Source: Vitis vinifera (lineage: Eukaryota > Streptophyta > Magnoliopsida > Vitales > Vitaceae). From it: a DNA stretch of 64,000 bases. The notes under the pieces are model-generated. The model worked only from the letters and a program-made list of their open reading frames with translations, did not search any database and was not told the origin of the DNA. This document shows, piece by piece, positions 21,403 through 30,816 of this stretch (position 1 is the stretch's first letter; each line of letters starts with the position of its first letter). Made by a program: the position numbers and the translations under genes. The DNA lies in NCBI RefSeq assembly GCF_030704535.1, contig NC_081817.1, positions 4,287,501 through 4,351,500 of the forward strand. The letters run 5' to 3'.

Positions 21403-21897
21403 ATGTCGCTCATTTCAAGTGTTCTTGGTAGTGGCCGCCGAAGCAACATCTTCGATCCCTTTTCTCTGGACATATGGGATCCCTTTGAAGGGTTTCCCTT
21501 CACCACCCCTCTCGCCAACGTCCCCTCCTCGACTCGCGAGACCTCTGCCTTTGCAAACGCACGCATTGACTGGAAAGAGACTCCTGAAGCTCACGTCTTC
21601 AAGGCTGATCTTCCGGGGTTGAAGAAAGAGGAGGTGAAGGTTGAGGTTGAAGAGGGCAGAGTGCTGCAAATTAGCGGAGAAAGGAGTACGGAGCAAGAGG
21701 AAAAGAAAGACAAGTGGCATCGGGTGGAGAGGAGCAGCGGCAAGTTCCTTCGTCGGTTCAGGTTGCCGGAGAATGCAAAGATGGATGAAGTTAAAGCTAG
21801 CCTGGAGAATGGTGTGCTAACCGTGACTGTCCCAAAAGAAGAGGTGAAGAAGGCTGAGGTGAAGGCATCGAGATCTCTGGCTAAAGCCTTGAGTTGA
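21403..21897 (+). CDS. Class I small heat-shock protein (HSP20) with altered C terminus
   Basis: This is a cytosolic ATP-independent chaperone of the alpha-crystallin family, 164 residues. The start at 21403 ([20 protein letters not shown]) is preferred over the in-frame ATG at 21379 because class I sHSPs begin MSLIP/S. Class I signatures are all present: [65 protein letters not shown] and [12 protein letters not shown]. The C terminus is odd. After KKAEVK the protein reads [10 protein letters not shown], whereas shifting by one base gives AIEISG and a stop, exactly the family ending. The conserved IxI oligomerisation motif is therefore lost through an apparent 1-nt deletion near 21866-21868. 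Expression is probably heat-induced, given the upstream element. Whether it still forms normal dodecamers is doubtful. Confidence 0.92.
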   Translation: MSLISSVLGSGRRSNIFDPFSLDIWDPFEGFPFTTPLANVPSSTRETSAFANARIDWKETPEAHVFKADLPGLKKEEVKVEVEEGRVLQISGERSTEQEEKKDKWHRVERSSGKFLRRFRLPENAKMDEVKASLENGVLTVTVPKEEVKKAEVKASRSLAKALS

Positions 21898-22224
21898 ATT
21901 CTAGTTTTGGTGTTCTGCGTTTTCGGTGGGTTCATCAATAATGTATGAAAATGATGCTTTCTTGCTTGTAATGTGTATGTATATGATCCAGCCATAAATG
22001 GAATCCTAATGTACGTTTTCTTTCAATAATAAACAACATTTTAAAATATTAATGCATAATACATTTGCATTTTAATTTTTAATCTCTAAATATTGTATTG
22101 CATTGATTTAATTTTTATTTCTTATTTTTAAATTCTTTAATTCCTAGTCTTACGACTCTTACCAATTCAATTTTATATAATTTTTTAAATTGTCTATTTA
22201 TATAGGTCGAGACTGCAAGTCAGT
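21898..22224. other. 3' flank of the sHSP gene
   Basis: A short 3'UTR-like segment (to about 22030, with AATAATAAACAA near 22025) is followed by AT-rich DNA. Nothing else was recognised. Confidence 0.35.
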
Positions 22225-22345
22225 GAGAGAGAGAAGGGGCGAGTGGCATCGGATGGAGAGGAGCTGCAGGAAGTTCCGTCGCCGGTTCAGGTTGCCGGAA
22301 AATGCAAAAGCGGATGAGACTAAAGGTAGCATGGAGAATGGTGAG
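22225..22345 (+). pseudogene. sHSP gene fragment (part of the alpha-crystallin domain)
   Basis: About 120 bp match bases 21711-21830 of the neighbouring sHSP, encoding [19 protein letters not shown] and SMENG. Before and after it the similarity ends and a TGA follows at 22356. It is a truncated duplicate without start, N-terminal region or C-terminal motif. Confidence 0.75.
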
Positions 22346-22435
22346 CCTCGTCTGTGAATTAGAGACGTTTCCGCATTTAAGATGTTTGATGTCTACGTGT
22401 CTTTTGTTGGAATATAAATGAATAATATCATAAAT

Positions 22436-22733
22436 GTCTGCCAAAGCCAGAAAACCAGAGATAGAACTTAGAGATATAGAGAGAATGATAGACGCAGAGC
22501 ACCTGTTTGAGAGAAAACCAGAGAGATAAAATTGAAAATTTGAACAACCTACAGTGCACTGATAAGTGCTCTGTTTCTTGTATACAATAATTAGTTACAA
22601 CTAATCAGCCTTCTAACAGACTGTAGTTTTCTAATTAACCATTTAACTGAATTTTCTTAACAGCTGATAAGCATACACAAACAGAATACTAGTTAGCGAT
22701 TTGTTAGTTGTGGCAACATCCTTAACCGAGGGC
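22436..22733 (-). mobile_element. Possible solo LTR of a Copia-type retrotransposon
   Basis: Reading leftward, the segment starts TGTTGCCACAACTAAC and ends GGCTTTGGCAGACA, so it has TG...CA ends. It has the style of plant Copia LTRs (GTTACAACTAATTATTGTATAC, then pyrimidine-rich TTCTCTC near the end). A truncated second copy lies at 27685-27880. No clear target-site duplication was seen. Confidence 0.35.
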
Positions 22734-23235
22734 ATGTAGAAGCTCTCTGTTTTGACATCCTGAGAAGCTTTTCATTCATTCCATCTTCCACGTTGGGATT
22801 CATCCAGAGTCTGATTCACAGTAGTATATGTATTAATTATATGACTTAATAGTTAAAAATGGAGGAAAATAGAGGAAGTCTAGAAATTTTCTTTTAGGGA
22901 ATGCATCATCTTGACAACTTACATGCCAACCAGTGTAGCGGTAATTGACCATCTTGTTAATTTCTCAACATCATCGACTTAAATCATTATGTTTACTTCA
23001 CGCCTTATTTCCTTCTTGTCATGTTCTTTTTTTTTTTTTTTAAACATTCAGTCAGTTAGGGTGAATTCTCCAAAATTGCATCCTGACGACGCCCAGGGTT
23101 CTTCAAAATAACCACAATTTCGAGCTAAAAAGAAGAGGTCACTTAATTGATATTTCCAGAACAGAGGACACCCATATTCACAATGTTCATTAAGGACCCC
23201 ACTAAAATTGCTTGCAAAAGACCCATCCGTACGAG
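22490..23235. repeat. Direct repeat copy A flanking the viral insert
   Basis: This stretch is highly similar, in the same orientation, to 27685-28360. Shared strings include CTGATAAGTGCTCTGTTTCT, CAGTAGTATATGTATTAATT and ACACCCATATTCACAATGTT, with small indels (for example extra sequence at 22685-22765 missing from copy B). Copy B is the 3' flank of the sHSP gene at 28433-28912. Copy A stops at 23235, where viral sequence begins. Confidence 0.9.
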
Positions 23236-23239
23236 GAAA

Positions 23240-23508
23240 ATTATTCAACTATTAAAAAAAGAGATTTTAGCAATTGTTTTATGTATTCAAAAATTTCAAG
23301 ATGTTTTCAACAAAAAATTTCTTTTTTGTTTGATTGTAAAAATGCCAAAGAAATTCTTCAAAAAGATGTTCAAAATATTGTTTCAAAACAAATTTTTGCA
23401 AGATGGCAAGGTATCTTGTCCGTTTTTTATTTTGAAATTGAATTTATCAAAGGTGATTCAAACTCTGTTCCTGATTTTCTCTCACATGAGTTTCTACAAG
23501 GAAAATGA
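23240..23508 (+). pseudogene. Viral polymerase 3' end (RNase H C-terminal fragment)
   Basis: The frame ending at 23506-23508 encodes a segment with FARWQ...LSVF followed by IEFIKGDSN and PDFLSHEFL. This is typical of the end of the caulimovirid polymerase, after RNase H. The upstream part is missing; host repeat A adjoins at 23235. The following ORF begins in an ATGA overlap at 23505. Confidence 0.6.
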
Positions 23509-24290
23509 CCTCTCAAAAGCCCAAAGCCAATTCAAAAACCACAAAAGCCTCCTATGCAATGCCCCAAGTCCAACAAGAAAGGCTCAAATCTCAAAACCTG
23601 GATATGTTCCATGTTCTTGGAACTTTGCCTTCAAACCAATCCAAACAAACTTTTGCTCAAAAGGGCTCGTCAAGTCAAAGTCAACAATATGTGGCTAAGG
23701 CCTATGTGATGAAGGTACAGGTTCTTGAACCTTTTCAAATTTCAAACTTTAGGAAACCGAAAATTTAAAAAAAAAATTCCCATGGTAAATTTTTTCTTCA
23801 AAACAACTTAAAGAAAACTCGTAAATTTTATGAGTTTATCTTAGTTGATATAGATTATATAGAAATTTCTTATATTCAAAATGAATCCTTTACAAATATT
23901 TGTTATTCAAAATACACGATTTGCAAAGTTCTTTCTCAAAAAGCGTAGGGTCAATCTCCTGATACTCACAAAATGTTTTCTAAAAATTTCAGGCCAAAGT
24001 CATATGATTATCATGATTATATTGACACTTGGTACTTTACATTTTTCTTTCGCCCCTTTGATCACTCTTGGTTTTTCCATTGGGGTGATGAGATCAAAAA
24101 TCAAAATGATTTTCCAAATTGGTTCCAAGGATGGTGGTTATTTTTTGGCGCCGTTAAGGACATTTTCTATCCTCAAATTCTTGAAGGATATCAATACTTT
24201 TCTGATCATGGAAGTCATTTGATTTTGGCTCCTTGTTCAAAAGTATTATTCTTCCTTTCAAGCTTTCGAATTCCTTGGATTCTTTGTTAA
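23505..24290 (+). pseudogene. Viral ORF downstream of the polymerase, broken
   Basis: The start overlaps the polymerase stop (ATGA). The first 87 codons are Ser/Gln/Lys-rich and end at 23768. A second open part in another frame (23973-24290) is rich in aromatic residues (WYFTFFFRPFDH, WFQGWWLFFG). I do not recognise a function. Position and overlap match the ORF that follows the polymerase in some caulimovirids. The frame is interrupted between 23768 and 23973. Confidence 0.45.
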
Positions 24291-24299
24291 GACTTTGTT

Positions 24300-24840
24300 C
24301 TTTCACAAATGATTCCTGGTCCTGTATTGGTATAGAAAATAAATAGAAAGAATAACACTTCTATTTGATAATCAATAAGAACTTTGAAGAAATCTCTTGG
24401 TTGAATCTGGAGCAGTCACAATGGTCTCGCTTAAAACCCAGATAACTTTGACAAAGCTTCTAGAAAATTCATAAACTTTCAAAGAGGTTCCTTTGATGTA
24501 CAATAAAAACTTAATGCATAGTTGAATTTGAAATCTAAAATTTCATTCAAAACATAAAATTTACGAGAACTTTGAATAAAATAAAACTTACAATCTTTGA
24601 AGCAAGCTTTACAATAGAGCTTTGAGGACTTTGAGCTTTCTTAATACAAGGCTATCTCATAGAGGGAAATCTCACTTGTTTTCTCTTTTTAAACTTTTCT
24701 CTCTAACTTCTGATGTTTTTCAATGAAAAGTGCGAGCCTTATATATACTCTTTGAGACATATTTGAATGCCTTTGAAATCCGTGAATCTGAAATCTTTCG
24801 AATCCACCGAAAGTTGATTATCTCCTTGTGCAGCTGTCTT
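24300..24840 (-). promoter_or_regulatory. Viral intergenic/leader copy 1
   Basis: Reading leftward, a TATATATAAGG box (about 24737-24750) is followed by a long leader ending near 24320. The same unit occurs inverted at 25535-26105 and again in this orientation at 26105-26830. Confidence 0.6.
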
Positions 24841-25510
24841 TGAATTTGAAATACGGTTTTTGAAGCTCACCGTTTGAGTCCATCGTTTTGAAGAGCGGAT
24901 ATGCAGGAGCATTCTTCAAACCAAAATGCATCACATTCCATTCATAATGCCCAAATGGAACAGTGAATGCAGTTTTGTATTTGTCTTTTTTATGAAGTTG
25001 AATTTGCCAAAATCTAGATTTCATATCAAATTTTGAGAAAATTGAAGCATTATGAAGACGTCTTATAAGGTCTCTCTCTGTAAGTATAGGATACCTTATC
25101 CATTTGAGAACCTTATTCAAAATCTTGTAATTAATAACAACTCTCGGAGCACCTCTTTCAATTTTCGAACGCTTTTGAACATAGAAAACTACACAACTCC
25201 AAGGAGATTGGCTTTTTCTAATAAGATTTTTATCTAATGAGTCTTTTATTTCTTCTTTACAATACTTAAGCAACTGAGCATTCATTTGAATTGGTCTTAC
25301 TTTAATAGGAATTTGGCTTTCATCAAATCCATCAGCATAGGGCAAGGAAACTTTATATTTCTTTCTATTCCAAAAAGCATTGGGAACAAAAGAACATAAA
25401 TTTATTTCAATTTGATTTTTAATCTTTTCTATTCTTGTTTGAATATCTTCTTGTAAAAGATTTTCTTCTATTTTTTTGTAATGTATTTCTTTGCTTATAA
25501 ATTTGATTTG
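24840..25510 (-). pseudogene. Viral reverse transcriptase fragment, copy 1
   Basis: An open frame encodes the N-terminal half of a caulimovirid-type reverse transcriptase: a QMN...YCKEEI segment, SPWSCVVFYVQK, RVVINYK, FSKFDMKS and a KTAFTVPFGHYEWN segment, ending at FGLKNAP. The sequence then crosses into the leader/promoter unit, so the catalytic YxDD region and RNase H are absent. A copy lies at 26830-27352. Confidence 0.8.
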
Positions 25511-25534
25511 TTGTTTTTGCACTTCAAAACGGTG

Positions 25535-26105
25535 GGCTCCAACGGTGGGGTTCAAAAATCGCCTTTCAAATTCAAAGACAACTGCATAAGAAGACAATCA
25601 ACTTTCGGTGGATTCGAAAGATTTCCGATCCGTGGATTTCAAAGGCATTCAAATCTGTCTCAAAGAGTCAATATAAGGCTCGTTCTTTTCATTGAAATAC
25701 ATCAGAAGTTTTAGAGAGAAGTTAGAGAAAAAAATTTAGAAAGAGAAACAAGTGAGATTTCCCTCTATGAGATAGTCTTGTATTAAGAAAGTTCAAAGTT
25801 CTCAAAGCTCTATTGTAAAGTTTGCTTCAAAGATTGTAAATTTTATTTTATTCAAAGTTTTGTAAATTTTATGTTTTGAATGAAATTTTAGATTTCAAAT
25901 TCATCTGTGCATTAAGTTTTTACTGTGCGTCAAAGAAACCTCTTTGAAAGTTTATGAACTTCGTAGAAGCTCTGTCAAAGTTATTTGAGTTTTAAGTGAG
26001 ACCATTGTGATTCCTCTAGATTCAACTGAGAGATTTCTTCAAAGTTCTTATTGATTATCAAATTGAAGTGTTCTTCTTTCTGTTCGTCCTCGATCATGCC
26101 TGTAT
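25535..26105 (+). promoter_or_regulatory. Viral intergenic/leader copy 2 (inverted relative to its neighbours)
   Basis: The reverse complement of copies 1 and 3. The TATA-like CAATATAAGGCTCG lies at 25669-25682 and the leader runs to about 26105. It joins copy 3 head to head near 26105. Confidence 0.6.
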
Positions 26106-26310
26106 TGGTATATAAAATAAATAGAAATAAGAACACTTCAATTTGATAATCAATAAGAATTTTAAAGAAATCTCTCAGTCTTATTGATTATCACATTGAA
26201 GTGTTCTTCTTTCTGTTCATCCTCGATCATGTTTGTATTGGTATATAAAATAAATAGAAAGAAGAACACTTCAATTTGATAATCAATAAGAACTTTAAAG
26301 AAATCTCTCA
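26043..26310. repeat. Two tandem units each able to form a long hairpin
   Basis: TTATTGATTATCA...GAAGTGTTCTT and its complement AAGAACACTTC...TGATAATCAATAA lie about 50 nt apart at 26053-26154. The arrangement recurs at about 26181-26291. Each arm is about 29 nt. The unit is about 130 bp and sits at the point where leader copies 2 and 3 meet in opposite orientation. Confidence 0.75.
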
Positions 26311-26830
26311 GTTGAATTTGGAGGAGTCATAATGGTCTTACTTAAAACCCAGATACCTTTGACAGAGCTTTTAGAAAGTTCATAAACTTTCAAAGAAATT
26401 CCTTTGATGCACAGTAAAAACTTAATGCACAGTTGAATATGAAATCTAAAATTTCATTCAAAATATAAAATTTACAAGAACTTAATAAAACTTACCATCT
26501 TTGAAGCAAACTTTACAATAGAGTTTTGAGAACTTTGAGTTTTCTTAATATAAGACTATTTCACAGAGGGAAATTTCACTTGTTTTCTCTTTCTAAACTC
26601 TTCTTTCTAACTTCTCTCTAAAACTTATGATGTCTTTCAATGAAAAGAGTGAGCCTTATATAGACTATTTGAGACGGATTTGGATGCCTTTGAAATCCGC
26701 GGATCTAAAATCCTTTGAATCCACTGAAAGTTGATTGTCTTCTTGTGCAGCTATCTTTGAATTTGAAAGGCGGTTTTTTAAGCCCATCGTTTGAGTCCAC
26801 CGTTTTGAAGAGCGGATCTAAAAGAGCATT
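26105..26830 (-). promoter_or_regulatory. Viral intergenic/leader copy 3
   Basis: Same unit and orientation as copy 1. Reading leftward the TATATAAGG box is at about 26652-26664. It continues directly into reverse transcriptase copy 2 at about 26830. Confidence 0.6.
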
Positions 26831-27352
26831 CTTCAAACCAAAAGGCATCACATTCCATTCATAATGCCCAAATGGAACAGTAAATGCAGTTTTGTATTTG
26901 TCTTTTTCATGAAGTTAAATTTGCCAAAATCCAAATTTTATATCAAATTTTGAGAAAATTGAAGCATTATGAAGATGTCCTATAAGGTCTCTCTTGTTAG
27001 GTATAGGATACCTTATCCATTTGAGAGCCTTACTCAAAGGCTTGTAATTAATAACAACTCTCGGAGCACCTCTTTCAATTTCCAAAGGCTTTTGAACATA
27101 GAAAGTTGCACAACTCCAAGGAGATTGGCTCTTTCTAACAAGTCTTTTATTTCTTCTTTACAATACTCAAACAACTGAGCATTCATTTGAATTGGTCTTG
27201 CCTCGATAGGAATTTGGCTTTCCTCAAATCCATCAACATGGGACAAGGAAACTTTATGTTTCTTTCTATTCCAAGAAGCATTTGGTACATAACAACATAA
27301 ATCTGTTTCAATTTGATTTTTAATATTTTCTATTCTTGTTTGAATATCTTAG
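26830..27352 (-). pseudogene. Viral reverse transcriptase fragment, copy 2
   Basis: Similar to 24840-25510 in the same orientation. A deletion near 27140 removes codons between the LLERANL and SPWSC-like parts, and stops interrupt the remainder. The fragment ends at about 27352, where a coat-protein piece begins in the opposite orientation. Confidence 0.7.
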
Positions 27353-27670
27353 AACATCAAAGAAAGAGCTAGGATCATTCTGTGCCCAATATCGATATGA
27401 TAATCCTCTCCCTCCTTCAGCCAAACAAGAAAAGTTTCATAGATCTAAGAAGAAGATGATAAATAAAAAATATTCAACTTCAAAGAAGAACCCTTTTATA
27501 GGAAACCCAAACATAAGAAACATTCAAATAAAAAATATCAAAACATTCCCTCGAAAAAGAAAGATAAAGAAGATATAAAATGTTTTAAATGTAGCAAAAA
27601 GGGACATATAGCCCCAAATTGCAAAATCAAAGAAATCACTGCTGACTTAGACATAAGGAAAACGTCTTAA
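27353..27670 (+). pseudogene. Viral coat-protein C-terminal fragment with zinc knuckle
   Basis: A Lys-rich reading frame (ending PRKRKIKKI at 27578) is followed, in the adjoining frame, by a CFKCSKKGHIAPNC zinc knuckle (about 27583-27625). The order basic region then CCHC is the caulimovirid coat-protein pattern. The frame changes between the two parts. Confidence 0.6.
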
Positions 27671-27684
27671 AAAGCAAATGATAA

Positions 27685-28360
27685 AAGAGAAAACAGAGAG
27701 ATAAAACTGAAAATTTGAACAACCTACAATGCACTGATAAGTGCTCTGTTTCTTGTATACAATAATTAGTTACAACTAATCAGCCTTCTAACAGCATGTA
27801 GTTTTCTAATTAACCATCTAACTGAATGTTCTTAACAGCTGATAAGTACACACAGACAGAATAAACTAATAAATGACAGCTGAGAAGCTTTTCATTCATT
27901 CCATCTTCCACGTTAGGATTCATCCGGAGTCTGATTCACAGTAGTATATGTATTAATTATATGACTCAAAGTTAAAAATGGAGGAAAATCACAGAGGAAG
28001 TCTAGAATTTTTCTTTTAGGGAATGCATGGGCATCATCTTGACAACTTACATGCCAACCAGTGTGGCGGTAATTGACCATCTTGTTAATTTCTCAACATC
28101 TTTGACTTAAATCATTATGTTTACTTCACGCCTTATTTCCTTCGTGTTATGTTTTGTCAGTTAGGGTGAATTCTCCAAAATTGCATCCTGACGCCCAGGG
28201 TTCTTCAAAATAACCACAATTTCGACCTAATATTTACGCAGACAAGGTAGAGGTCATTTCATTGATATTTCCAGAACAGAGGACACCCATATTCACAATG
28301 TTCATTAAGGACCCACTAAGAACCAAAGAAACAGAGAAAAATGCATGCAAAAGACCCACT
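27685..28360. repeat. Direct repeat copy B flanking the viral insert
   Basis: Direct copy of 22490-23235 (see copy A). It continues without a break into the 3' end of the sHSP gene at 28433, so this is probably the original location. Bases 28361-28432 are the remaining 3'UTR. Confidence 0.9.
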
Positions 28361-28432
28361 CGCGGTACCACATGATGACCCATCAAACTACTCACAGAAA
28401 CGACGCACAGCAACACGGCTAACATCAGGGAC

Positions 28433-28912
28433 TCAGCCAGAGATTTGAATGGACTTCACATCGGGCTTCTTGGCCGCCTCCTTTGGCACAGTCACAGTCA
28501 ACACACCATCCTCCATGGCCGCCTTCACCTGATCCACCTTGGCGTCCTCCGGCAGCCGGAACCTCCTCAAGAAGCTGCCGCTGCTACGCTCCACACGGTG
28601 CCAAGTGTCTGTCTTCTCCTCCAGTTCGCGGTTTCTCTGTCCACTGATCTGAAGAACCCGCCCGTCTTCAACCTCCACCTTCAGCTCCTCCTTCTTCAGC
28701 CCAGGCACATCAGCCTTGAAGACGTGAGAATTTGGGGTTTCCTTCCAGTCGACCCTGGCCTGGACAAAGGACGACGTTTCAGCGGGGAAACCGGAGCGGA
28801 TCTGATCAGAGAGAGAGCGGAAGTTGCTGTTGAATGGCCAACACTCAAATGGATCCCATACGTCCAGAGAGAATGGATCAAAAACATTGGATCGGCGAGG
28901 AATTAGCGACAT
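28433..28912 (-). CDS. Class I small heat-shock protein (HSP20)
   Basis: A complete, intron-less gene for a cytosolic class I sHSP of 159 residues: a chaperone that holds unfolding proteins during heat stress. The N-terminal region has [20 protein letters not shown]. The alpha-crystallin domain (about residues 50-145) shows [49 protein letters not shown] and [11 protein letters not shown]. The C terminus ends SIQISG, keeping the IxI motif used for oligomer assembly. Start and length match the family. It has a perfect heat-shock element and TATA box upstream, and repeat B immediately downstream. Of the four sHSP-related sequences in the window it is the only one without a defect. Confidence 0.96.
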   Translation of the reverse strand: MSLIPRRSNVFDPFSLDVWDPFECWPFNSNFRSLSDQIRSGFPAETSSFVQARVDWKETPNSHVFKADVPGLKKEELKVEVEDGRVLQISGQRNRELEEKTDTWHRVERSSGSFLRRFRLPEDAKVDQVKAAMEDGVLTVTVPKEAAKKPDVKSIQISG

Positions 28913-28998
28913 TTTCAGGGAATTGAGTGATCTGCAGAGAGGTGTATTGAGAACTGCCTTTACTGATTCGCTGGGGTGAAACGAAGGAATTGGGGGTC

Positions 28999-29070
28999 CT
29001 TATAGGTCGGTGTGTGATATTATCTTGACGATTCCAGACCCTTCCAAAATTACAAATTCTCGAATGTTCT
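28999..29070 (-). promoter_or_regulatory. Heat-shock element and TATA box of the minus-strand sHSP gene
   Basis: TTCTCGAATGTTC at 29057-29069 is a perfect three-unit heat-shock element (TTCnnGAAnnTTC). Reading leftward, CTATAAGG at about 28999-29006 is the TATA box, about 50 bp closer to the gene, leaving a leader of about 60 nt. Additional TTCC/GGAA half sites lie between. Confidence 0.8.
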
Positions 29071-29129
29071 ACGCGGACGCGCTCCCACGGCGTTTGCGGA
29101 CGGTAATGGAATTTATTTGGGCCAGTATT

Positions 29130-30790
29130 ACGGGCTCTTTCTTTGGGTTTCTAGAAAATTTGAGATTGTTCGATGGTCATTTATATCTCGCTCAGAACCC
29201 TTTTAACAATACACCAATGCAATTAAAAAACATTAGAAAAGAAAAATAAAATCTAACTAGAGAAGGACCATATTAATTAGGCATGACCATTTAAATTAAG
29301 TTTACTAATCATATAAAATTATTATCAATTTGATGAGACATTACCTCTTATAAAAAAGTTTATATTATCCTTTCACTCACATGCAATTCCACATATAGCT
29401 AAAGAACAAAATTTTAGCTAGTATAATTGAAGTTATATATATAGACAAATTTACTTCAAAAAATATGTACAAACAAAATATTATCTTTTATTTTTTAAAA
29501 AAAATTACAGCAAAAATTGCATTCATTTTTTTTTCTAAATTTTTTGTTTTTCATGATTTATTATTATAGACTTTTCTATAATGTTACAAAAACATCATGT
29601 TTGATAGAAAATCCTAAGACCAATAATGACTGAAATTTTAATCAAATTCATGAATGCATTAGAGACAACATGGGTAAATGTAGTTTTAAGAGAAAATTGT
29701 AAATTTGCTTTACAATTTCTTAACATGACATGAACCCGACATGTTTTTCATGGGTTTGTTTTAAATATAAATAGATTTTGGTCAAATTTATATCAATTTG
29801 CATAACTCAATTAATAAATATGTAATTTTTGGATTAATTTGCTTAACAAGAATGTAATCCAAATTGACTCATTTTAAATTTGCTTTTACATAAATAGGTC
29901 AAATCAATTGAATTATAAACATATTTAATAAAGACATTAATCATATAGAGGTATATAAGATTTAACTCAACTTAATTATTAAATAGAATGACCTGATTAT
30001 TAAATGGGTTAAATGGATTACATGACATGTTATTTATTTAATAATTAGACAATATTTAGGTTTATGTTTTTTATACGATTATAATTTATATCAGATTTGG
30101 GTTGAATTACATAATTGAATACTTAAACTATGACATTATATAAACACGACCCACCAACATGAATTACCCCGCTTCTATTAGCTAGTGTGATTTTAAATCA
30201 TATTTAAAGTTATTCTAAAACCAATATTAATAATAGTAATTTTACGCTACAACCAAAATTTTAATGATGGTTTTAAATTATATTCTAAAATACTCTAGTT
30301 TATTTTTAGCTTTATTGACTATACACTAAAACCAATAATAGTAATTACGATTTAATGAAAATAATAATAATAATTATTATTAAAAATAAAAATAAAAACA
30401 ACAACTCCCCGTGGGCCAAAAGTATGAATTTGGGCAACAGTTCCTATTGCTCCTTTAGAAGGAACCAGTTCTCCAGCTCAAAAAACAGATATTCATATGG
30501 TCAATTTTATGCCATATTACACAAATCACCTTTCAAAGCCTCTTTCTTAAATTGGAGTAGTTCTGGTTCAAAAGAAAATTTTCAGGAAATTGGAACCTCA
30601 AAGGGAAAAAGAAATAGATACATGATCTGGTTTGTTCTTTTATTAGAAGAAAATTTTATCCTCCTTCCACTTTTTCGTCTCCTCCCCTAAAGTCACGGAG
30701 GAGTGTAGGATTTCCCAAATTACTCAACTTGGAAGTTGACTTGATTACAGCTAAACTGAATATATTTATATAATGTGATGATATATGTAC
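29130..30790. other. Gene-free AT-rich region
   Basis: No gene was recognised. The stretch at about 29700-30170, with ACATGACATGAACCCGACATG and GGGTTAAATGGATTACATGAC phrases, has the look of an old transposon remnant, without clear ends. The 111-codon ORF at 30355-30690 has no motif I recognise and starts in (AAT)n. Confidence 0.35.
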
Positions 30791-30816
30791 AAATTTTAAC
30801 TCAAAATCAAACGCAT

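Larger units (their letters stand above)
23240..27675. mobile_element. Rearranged endogenous pararetrovirus (Caulimoviridae-like)
   Basis: The block is a mosaic of viral pieces in alternating orientation: polymerase 3' end and following ORF (+), leader/promoter (-), reverse transcriptase (-), leader/promoter (+), leader/promoter (-), reverse transcriptase (-), coat-protein zinc-knuckle region (+). Reverse transcriptase style, a TATATAAG-type promoter before a long leader, and a coat-type CCHC motif together indicate a caulimovirid; the genus is not certain (a florendovirus is one possibility). No complete ORF remains. Frames carry stops and the polymerase pieces end before the active-site motif. 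Confidence 0.8.

Noticed and set aside
28445-28906. 153-codon ORF on the plus strand
   Set aside because: Antisense to the sHSP gene, whose sense frame matches the family along its full length.
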